From NCBI GenBank assembly GCA_041305345.1, contig JBFYLP010000006.1, positions 62,001 to 126,000 of the forward strand: a DNA stretch of 64,000 bases, given 5' to 3'. The notes under the pieces were generated by a model. The model ran no database searches. It had not been told where the DNA came from and was given only the letters and a program-made list of their open reading frames with translations. Shown here one piece after another: positions 58,509 to 64,000 of the stretch. Numbering within the stretch: the stretch's first letter is position 1; every line of letters starts with the position of its first letter. The position numbers and the translations under genes were made by a program. Origin of the DNA: JACRGC01 sp041305345 (GTDB taxonomy: Archaea; Micrarchaeota; Micrarchaeia; Norongarragalinales; SBBD01).

Positions 58509-59857
58509 GTTGACCGTGCCCCCAACCCTCGAATCTCCTTCAGAACTTCGGGAACGCCAAGGAGCTTGCCTTCCCCGGTTTCGAGATTTTTTAATAGCAC
58601 TTTCCCCTCCTGCATCTCCCTTCCGCCAATCATTGCGGCATATTTCACATTGCGCTTCGAGGCAAATTCCAAATTCTTGCCCGCATTCCTCCCAATGAGG
58701 TCGATGCCAGATGTTACTCCCGCCTTTCTAAGCTCGCAAAGGACGCTTAAAGCGAACTTGCGCACATCGGCGCCCCCTTCCTGCAAAATCGGAACAACGA
58801 ATACCTCTGCATCCAAGCTCCCTTGCATCCTGTCCTTGTTTTCCGCCAATGCCTCGGCCATTACGTCAAGGCCAAATGAAATGCCAACAGCTGGAATGCG
58901 CTCCTTCAAGCCTGCAAACTTGCCGATGAGGTCGTCATACCTGCCACCTGCTGCGATGGATGAGGAGACCGCGCTTTTAATGAGGAATGCCTCGAATACC
59001 GTTGAGGTGTAATAATTCAGGCCCCTTGCAAGGGAGGGTTGGAATTTGATGCGCTTGGTTAGGCCAAGGTCCTCGCAAAAGGTCAGGAGCTCTTGCAATT
59101 CACGAAGGCCCTCGGCTGCAACTTCTGATGGCGCCATCCCTCCAATCTCCCGCATAAGCTCGGCGTTAGTTCCCTTTGATTGGATCATTTCCATTATTTT
59201 GCCGACTTGGGATTTTTGGATCCCTTTCGAGGTGAGCTCTTCTTCAACGCCTATCTTGCCGATTTTCTCAAGCTTATCTATGGAAATGATGGCATTGAGC
59301 CACTTTTGCTTTTGAATTCCGGCGCATTCGAGGATGCCATCGAGGATCTTACGGTTGGAAACGCGGATCTCGTAATTTCCCGGGAAGAGCTCATCAAATG
59401 CGGCGCTTGCAAGCTTTAGGATTTCCGCATCTGCGAGCATCGAGGTAGCGCCAACAGTATCCGCATCGCACTGGCTAAATTCGCGGTAACGTCCTGCTTT
59501 CAGGGGGCCGTCACGCCAAACCGAAGCGATCGCATACCGCTTGAAGGGAAGCTGCATCCGCGGATTTGCGGCAATGAAGCGGCAAAGGGGCACGGTTAGG
59601 TCATAGCGCAATCCAAGCTGCCTGCCGCCCTGGTCGGTCACCTTGAACACTTCGTCCAATATCCCTTCCCCGCCCGCGAATTTCGAGGAGAGGACCTCAA
59701 GCCGCTCGAGTGCGGGGGTTTCAAGGCCGCGGAAGCCGTAAACCTCGAATTTCCGCCTAAGCCACGAGGTAAGGAAATCCCTGCTGGCCTTCTCTTCGCC
59801 TGAAAAATCCCTTGCGCCCCTAACCGGCCGGAGCATTTCGTCGGAAAGCTTATCCAT
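58505..59857 (-). CDS. hisS: Histidyl-tRNA synthetase
   Basis: Class II synthetase of about 450 residues. Motif 1 lies after RPVRGARDFSGEEK; motif 2 is KRYAIASVWRDGPLKAGRYREFSQCD; the HisA/HisB elements are LARGLNYYTSTVFEAF and AAGGRYDDLIGKF; motif 3 is IPAVGISFGLDVMAE. A C-terminal anticodon domain follows. I prefer ATG 59857, preceded by GTGATG and about 30 bases after TAAAATATG; upstream Met codons at 59863 and 59878 are possible. It begins 40 bases after tRNA-His on the same strand. Confidence 0.94.
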   Translation of the reverse strand: MDKLSDEMLRPVRGARDFSGEEKASRDFLTSWLRRKFEVYGFRGLETPALERLEVLSSKFAGGEGILDEVFKVTDQGGRQLGLRYDLTVPLCRFIAANPRMQLPFKRYAIASVWRDGPLKAGRYREFSQCDADTVGATSMLADAEILKLASAAFDELFPGNYEIRVSNRKILDGILECAGIQKQKWLNAIISIDKLEKIGKIGVEEELTSKGIQKSQVGKIMEMIQSKGTNAELMREIGGMAPSEVAAEGLRELQELLTFCEDLGLTKRIKFQPSLARGLNYYTSTVFEAFLIKSAVSSSIAAGGRYDDLIGKFAGLKERIPAVGISFGLDVMAEALAENKDRMQGSLDAEVFVVPILQEGGADVRKFALSVLCELRKAGVTSGIDLIGRNAGKNLEFASKRNVKYAAMIGGREMQEGKVLLKNLETGEGKLLGVPEVLKEIRGLGARST

Positions 59858-59896
59858 GCACATCACGCATTTTTCCAATTGAACTGCATATTTTAG

Positions 59897-59995
59897 GGCG
59901 CAGAACGAGATTTGAACTCGTGTCGAGGGCTTTCTGAACCCCTTATGGGGGGCGCCACAGGCCCCAATCCTGGACCAGACTAGACGATCTGCGCC
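59897..59995 (-). tRNA. tRNA-His (anticodon GTG) with 23-base intron
   Basis: On the minus strand the acceptor GGCGCAGA (from 59995) pairs over eight bases with TCTGCGCC (ending 59897); the eighth pair is the G-1:C73 hallmark of tRNA-His, here encoded. D stem GTCT/GGAT, anticodon stem GGGGC (59965-59961) with GCCCT (59930-59926), anticodon GTG at 59958-59956, T arm ACGAG-TTCAAAT-CTCGT. The intron is 59932-59954, after base 37, with an internal CCCC-CATAA-GGGG hairpin. No CCA encoded. A TATA AAATAAAAAAA lies about 25-30 bases upstream. Confidence 0.9.
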
Positions 59996-60292
59996 ATTTA
60001 AAAATTTTCCAAATTTTTTTTATTTACCACCCAATTCCACCATTCAATTCAAATTACATAATTCACTCTAGAGGTTTTATAATCCGCCCTCCTGCCATTT
60101 AAGAGAGCTTCAGCAGGTATGGTGATGGCTAACTGCAATCCCTGCAAAACGTAAGATGCTGCAAATTGCCTTGTTCATTGCCATCCCTATTGTTTTGCAC
60201 GCCGCGATATTTAACCCTTTTGCCCTAGGCATCTTTTTTAAATGAATTATGAGTAGTAATTTTAAGTTTCTTATTCTTTGGGGGGGATCAAC
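59996..60292. other. A/T-rich intergenic region
   Basis: No gene seen. The left part (60010-60030) is promoter DNA for tRNA-His on the minus strand. The right part holds TATA-like TTTTTTAAATG (60234-60244) and AATTTTAAG (60258-60266) in front of the aldolase-like gene, with its GGGGGGATC ribosome site. I see no convincing small ORF or strong hairpin between 60060 and 60230. Confidence 0.5.
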
Positions 60293-61210
60293 ATGGAAAT
60301 TGGGTATGAGGAAGACCTTCTGATTCTGCCTTTCGACCATAGGGGCACTTTTGGGGACAAGATGTTCAATGCAAAGGGAAGGAAGCTGACTTCAGATGAA
60401 ACTGCCAAAATCTCCGAGTTCAAGTGGATCGTTTACCAGGGATTCCGGAAGGTGATGGATGGGAGCCCCAACAATAACAAGGCGGGCATTCTTTGCGATG
60501 AGCAATTCGGATCGAAGGTGCTTGAAGACGCGAAGAGGAACGGAATACAGTTCGCCGTCACGATCGAGAAGAGCGGCCAGGAGGAGTTCGACTTCCAGTA
60601 TGGTGAGCAGTTCGGGGAGCACATCGAAAAGTTTGATGCTCCGATAGGAAAAGTGCTCGTAAGGATGAACCCAGATAGCGATAAGGCAGTTAACCAAAGG
60701 CAGCTAGGGAGGCTCAAACGGCTCAACGATTATTTGCATTCAAAAAACCGCAAATTCATGTTCGAGCTCCTTGTTCCGGCAACCGCGGACCAGCTTGCGA
60801 AATTCGGTGGGGACAAGCGGAAATACGACCAGGGGTTTCGGGGGAAATTGATGGTCCTTGCAATCAAGGAAATCCAGGCAGCAGGAATTGCACCGGACAT
60901 CTGGAAGCTGGAGGGCCTTGAGAAAAAACAGGAAATGGCGGATGTGGTGGATGCTTGCAGAAGCAATGGCACAAAAGCCGGCGTAATTGTGCTCGGAAGG
61001 GGCGAAACTGCGGAGAAGGTTCGGGAATGGCTGATAGCCGGAGCTAATATTCCAGGGGTAATTGGCTTTGCGATTGGCAGGACGGTTTTCTGGGATGCGC
61101 TTTCGAAATACTACAATAAGACGGCGACAAGCGAGCAGGCGATCGAGGAGATTGCAAAGAACTACAAATCGTTTGTGGATTTGTGGTTTGAGGCAAGGAG
61201 TAACAAGTAA
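60293..61210 (+). CDS. Class I aldolase-fold protein (DUF2090/IolJ-like)
   Basis: About 305 residues from ATG 60293 behind GGGGGGATC. LLILPFDHRGTFGDKMF, GILCDEQFG, FAVTIEKSGQEEFDFQYG, KVLVRMNPD, FMFELLVPAT and PDIWKLEGLEKKQ follow the DUF2090 family, related to the deoxy-ketogluconate-phosphate aldolase at the end of IolC fusions; the Lys in WKLEG is a plausible Schiff-base residue. Next to phosphofructokinase, it may be a fructose-1,6-bisphosphate or related sugar-phosphate aldolase (inference). Confidence 0.75.
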   Translation: MEIGYEEDLLILPFDHRGTFGDKMFNAKGRKLTSDETAKISEFKWIVYQGFRKVMDGSPNNNKAGILCDEQFGSKVLEDAKRNGIQFAVTIEKSGQEEFDFQYGEQFGEHIEKFDAPIGKVLVRMNPDSDKAVNQRQLGRLKRLNDYLHSKNRKFMFELLVPATADQLAKFGGDKRKYDQGFRGKLMVLAIKEIQAAGIAPDIWKLEGLEKKQEMADVVDACRSNGTKAGVIVLGRGETAEKVREWLIAGANIPGVIGFAIGRTVFWDALSKYYNKTATSEQAIEEIAKNYKSFVDLWFEARSNK

Positions 61211-61284
61211 TTTATTAGGAAGCAGGGATATTGAAGAGAGGCAATTATTATTTTTGGATCGGAGTAAAAAATAGGTCGATAATC

Positions 61285-62319
61285 ATGAGAATCGGAGTCC
61301 TTACAGGAGGGGGGGATTGCCCGGGGCTGAACCAAGCGATCCGGTCCATTTACTACAGGGCAAAGGAGAACGGCTGGGAGACCGTTGGAATTCACATGGG
61401 ATGGAAGGGCGTGCTTCCGGGAGGGAAGAGCAAATTGATCGAGGAGGCGGAAGTTGAAAATCTCTTTGATGAGGGAGGGACTTTCCTTGGTTCCTCGAGA
61501 ACTAATCCCTATAAGACGCCGGAGGAGGCAAAACAAGCAGCGGATGCGATCACGGAGCTGGGATTGGATGCGCTGGTTGCAATCGGGGGAGAAGACACGC
61601 TAGGAGTTGCTGGAAAATTATACGAGGATTTTAAAATCCCCGTCGTAGGAGTACCGAAAACCGTGGATCACGATGTTATGGGGACGGATTATACTATCGG
61701 CTTTGATACGGCGGTAAATATCGCTGCGGAAGCGATTGATAGGCTGCATACAACTGCCAGATCACATAACCGCACGTTCATAGTGGAGATAATGGGAAGG
61801 CACGCGGGCTGGCTCACATTGAGGGCAGGCATTGCAGGAGGGGCGCATATCATACTTATCCCGGAGAGGCCCTACGGCATAAGGAAAGTTTACGATGCAA
61901 TTTCTAGGAGGCAAAAGGAGGGGAAGTACACGATACTTGCGGTTTCGGAGGGAGTGGAATCGCCCTTGCAGCTGCAGGAGAAGCACGATGATTTCGGGCA
62001 CGTGGGGCTTACCGACAGGGGAATGGGGCACGCGTTCAAGGAATGCGTCGATGCGAATTGCGGAATGGATTGCAGGGTGATGGTGATGGGCCACCTTCTA
62101 AGGGGCGGAACGCCTACTGCGTACGATAGGGTGATGGCAGCTAGGGTCGGCGCTGCTGCAGTTGACTTCATCAAGGATGAAAAATTTGGGATGATGACTG
62201 CGATGCAAAGCGGCGAGATTAGGCCATTCCCGCTAAGGGAGGTCGTTGGAAAATACCGCACTGTTGGCGACCAGGAGTACAAATTATTGCAAAGCCTATT
62301 CGAGGGCGACCTTGGCTAA
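61285..62319 (+). CDS. pfkA: 6-phosphofructokinase, PPi-type active site
   Basis: Phosphorylates fructose-6-phosphate. About 344 residues from ATG 61285. MRIGVLTGGGDCPGLNQAI, ALVAIGGEDTLGVA, GVPKTVDHDVMGTDYTIGFDTA, EIMGRHAGWLTLRAGI and GHLLRGGTPTAYDR are family motifs. At the two sites that separate donors, the enzyme has Asp (GGED, where ATP enzymes have Gly) and Lys (PKT, where ATP enzymes have PGT), which is the PPi-dependent pattern. Divergent Glu and His replace Asp and Asn in GGEDT and DHD. About 75 bases after the aldolase-like gene. Confidence 0.9.
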   Translation: MRIGVLTGGGDCPGLNQAIRSIYYRAKENGWETVGIHMGWKGVLPGGKSKLIEEAEVENLFDEGGTFLGSSRTNPYKTPEEAKQAADAITELGLDALVAIGGEDTLGVAGKLYEDFKIPVVGVPKTVDHDVMGTDYTIGFDTAVNIAAEAIDRLHTTARSHNRTFIVEIMGRHAGWLTLRAGIAGGAHIILIPERPYGIRKVYDAISRRQKEGKYTILAVSEGVESPLQLQEKHDDFGHVGLTDRGMGHAFKECVDANCGMDCRVMVMGHLLRGGTPTAYDRVMAARVGAAAVDFIKDEKFGMMTAMQSGEIRPFPLREVVGKYRTVGDQEYKLLQSLFEGDLG

Positions 62320-63068
62320 ATTGCCTGCATCTTCTTCTCTTCTATTAGCCTAGCGAACGCATACGGGTTCAATCCGAAATGCTCCTTCCGCAGATGGCGA
62401 GTCAGCCCCGCTTTGGAAAATTTAGCCGCAACCCGCATAAACCTCCTTGCTGAAAACGCATCCGAATATTTCTGCTTTTCTGCCTTGGTCATGCCAGCAC
62501 GCAAATGAATAAGATCCACCAATAGGGAATTCAAATCCTTTTTCCAGCGCGTGAGATGAAATGGTCTAACCAAATCAATCACACCGTGCCTTAACAATTC
62601 ACTAGCGAGCTTGTCGAATTTTTCTGGCGAAGGCATATCGATGGTTCCAGCCGCACGCCTTAATGAATCATCCCCGAATTGCGAGAGGGGAATTTGCAAT
62701 TTTTCGGCAAGCTCCCTGATCCGGGAATACCGCATTTCTGCAGCGGTGGAGGGGAAGGACCCTATAACCGGAGCGGTTGAAGCGTTCAGAAGCGCACCTA
62801 ATTTCCCCTTGTAGGAGCGGTAAACCCTGCCGACATGTTGCTTTGTGACGCCGAGTTCCCTGGCAACCTCCCCCAGCGTACGGTAGCGGCCATCTAAAGC
62901 CAATAACGTTCCAAGGATGAGGCCGTTGGTTCCGGCAACCTTCCCTACCGCATCCCTCATAAGCCTCGACCGGATGGGCAGGTACGGGTTCCCCAAGTGT
63001 TCTCCGAAGAGATGGGTAATTCGCTTATCAATGCCGGTTTCCTCGGTAGCCTTTTTGACGCGGGGCAT
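62316..63068 (-). CDS. Hypothetical helix-turn-helix protein
   Basis: About 250 residues. Residues about 55-85 (RYRTLGEVARELGVTKQHVG) are a sigma-region-4-like helix-turn-helix; the rest is helical, basic and unrecognised. The ending (LTRHLRKEHFGLNPYAFARLI) might hold a second small motif. Convergent with pfkA, overlapping by 4 bases. Probably a DNA-binding protein; target unknown. Confidence 0.65.
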   Translation of the reverse strand: MPRVKKATEETGIDKRITHLFGEHLGNPYLPIRSRLMRDAVGKVAGTNGLILGTLLALDGRYRTLGEVARELGVTKQHVGRVYRSYKGKLGALLNASTAPVIGSFPSTAAEMRYSRIRELAEKLQIPLSQFGDDSLRRAAGTIDMPSPEKFDKLASELLRHGVIDLVRPFHLTRWKKDLNSLLVDLIHLRAGMTKAEKQKYSDAFSARRFMRVAAKFSKAGLTRHLRKEHFGLNPYAFARLIEEKKMQAI

Positions 63069-63113
63069 AAGTAGGTGAGGAAGGATGCATTTAAAAAAAT
63101 GAAGCGACGCCGC

Positions 63114-64000
63114 TCACGCATCGTAGTAAAGGTACATCTCATAAGGATGGGGCCTAATCCTAACCGGGTCGACTTCCGCCTCGCGCTTGTACTCGATCCA
63201 CTGGTGGATTAGCGCCCTGCTGAACACGCCGCCCCTTAGAAGGAAGTCGTGGTCGCATTGCAGGCTGGAAAGCGCTGCCTCCAGGGATGCGGGAACAGAC
63301 CTAATCTTTTTCTTCTCCTCTTCTGAGAGCTTGTAAATGTTGCGGTCCATCGGGCCGTATCCCTTTTCAACGGGATCTATCTTTTTATGTATTCCATCGA
63401 TGCCTGCCATCAGCATCGCCGCAAATGCGAGGTATGGATTTGCCGTAGCATCCGGAGGCCGGAATTCAAGCCGCTTGCTTTTCTGCGCCCGGTCTCCTTG
63501 CATGTACATCGGCACCCGAATCGCAGCTGAACGGTTCCGTTGCGAGAAGGCGATGTTCACCGGCGCCTCATAGCCTGGAACAAGGCGCTTATATGAATTG
63601 GTTGAAGGCGCGCAGAAGGCCATCAGTGCATCCGCGTGGTCGAGAAGGCCGCCGATGTAGTAAAGTGCGGTCTGGGAGAGTTCGGCGTAGCCTGCAGAAT
63701 CAAAGAAAAGGTTCCTTCCTCCCTTCCATAAAGACTGGTGAACGTGCATCCCAGAGCCATTGTCGCCAAATATCGGCTTTGGCATGAAAGTTGCGGTCTT
63801 GCCGTGCATCCTTGCGGTATTCTTGATGACATACTTATAGAGCATCGTCTTGTCACCCATGCTCGTAAGCGAATCATACCGCATGTCGATTTCTGCCTGC
63901 GCGAAAGCGACCTCGTGGTGCTGAGTTTCAACGTGGATGCCAGTTGCCTCGAGGGTTTTTGCCATATCCGTACGGATGTCGGTTTGCGTGTCTGCGGGTG
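63114..64000 (-). CDS. glnA: Glutamine synthetase, C-terminal part (runs off right edge)
   Basis: The last about 295 residues are present; the frame continues upstream past 64000 (PADTQTDIRTDMAKTLEATG is in frame), so the beta-grasp N-terminus is missing. Seen are VETQHHEVAFAQAEIDMRY, KPIFGDNGSGMHVHQSLWKG, LVPGYEAPVNIAFSQRNRSA and the metal/Glu-binding RLEFRPPDATANPYLAFAAML. Makes glutamine for GlmS, PdxT and others. No adenylylation Tyr motif is recognised in the visible part, as expected for type I-alpha archaeal enzymes. Confidence 0.95.
   Translation of the reverse strand, partial: PADTQTDIRTDMAKTLEATGIHVETQHHEVAFAQAEIDMRYDSLTSMGDKTMLYKYVIKNTARMHGKTATFMPKPIFGDNGSGMHVHQSLWKGGRNLFFDSAGYAELSQTALYYIGGLLDHADALMAFCAPSTNSYKRLVPGYEAPVNIAFSQRNRSAAIRVPMYMQGDRAQKSKRLEFRPPDATANPYLAFAAMLMAGIDGIHKKIDPVEKGYGPMDRNIYKLSEEEKKKIRSVPASLEAALSSLQCDHDFLLRGGVFSRALIHQWIEYKREAEVDPVRIRPHPYEMYLYYDA

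Overview
The window is chromosomal DNA of an archaeon. The evidence is an archaeal-type gene set: archaeal GluRS, Nop5, an RPA-type single-strand binding protein, translin, PDCD5, Nep1, PurP, an archaeal GlmU-like enzyme and UMP kinase, class III (archaeal) prepilin signals, TATA-box promoters with many leaderless or GGTG-led starts, and two tRNA genes carrying introns at position 37/38. The small hypothetical genes, many single-domain versions of usually larger proteins and the split pilus platform suggest a DPANN-like lineage such as Diapherotrites or Micrarchaeota; that placement is inference. I see no rRNA, CRISPR array, insertion sequence or phage block.

Layout. 1-500: tiny membrane proteins on the minus strand, one apparently frameshifted. 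635-5247 (minus): UDP-GlcNAc block (glmS, unknown, HAD phosphatase, glmU-like, unknown), divergent from a winged-helix protein carrying an S-layer-like domain (5349). 6258-10931: unknowns, a radical-SAM-like protein that has lost its cluster cysteines, malic enzyme, NadE. 10932-12546: phosphate transporter plus its DUF47 partner. 12616-18452 (minus): thiamine-type ABC transporter (thiB, thiP, thiQ), Nep1, an OGG1-type glycosylase, and a small-molecule kinase upstream. 18456-19798: translin and UMP kinase from one divergent promoter. 20067-24198: surface functions, including an MBOAT/SGNH acyl-transfer pair. 24310-27300: nucleic-acid proteins (RNase H-like, Nop5, RPA). 27371-28831: intron-bearing tRNA-Pro, structured DNA, and a secreted glycosylatable protein behind repeat-rich promoter DNA. 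28897-33318: Lrp regulator, SerK-like serine kinase, TrpB2, a TrpY-like repressor with TGTACA boxes, and PdxST. 33931-38886: two PurP paralogues, AlaX, GltX. 39014-42761: two secreted or membrane-anchored surface proteins, one ending in a dockerin-like module.

43081-58508 is the most distinctive region: an archaeal type IV pilus locus. On the minus strand it has two single-domain platform proteins, the ATPase and a winged-helix/coiled-coil protein. On the plus strand it has a KaiC/FlaH-like protein without a P-loop, a 3-TM partner, and about nine prepilin-like proteins. One of these is a 1224-residue adhesin candidate with a six-repeat beta-propeller inserted in a von Willebrand A domain. A PDCD5 gene is embedded on the opposite strand.

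58505-64000: HisRS directly downstream of intron-containing tRNA-His, an aldolase-fold protein, a phosphofructokinase with the residues of PPi-dependent enzymes, an unknown HTH protein, and the C-terminal part of glutamine synthetase running off the right edge.
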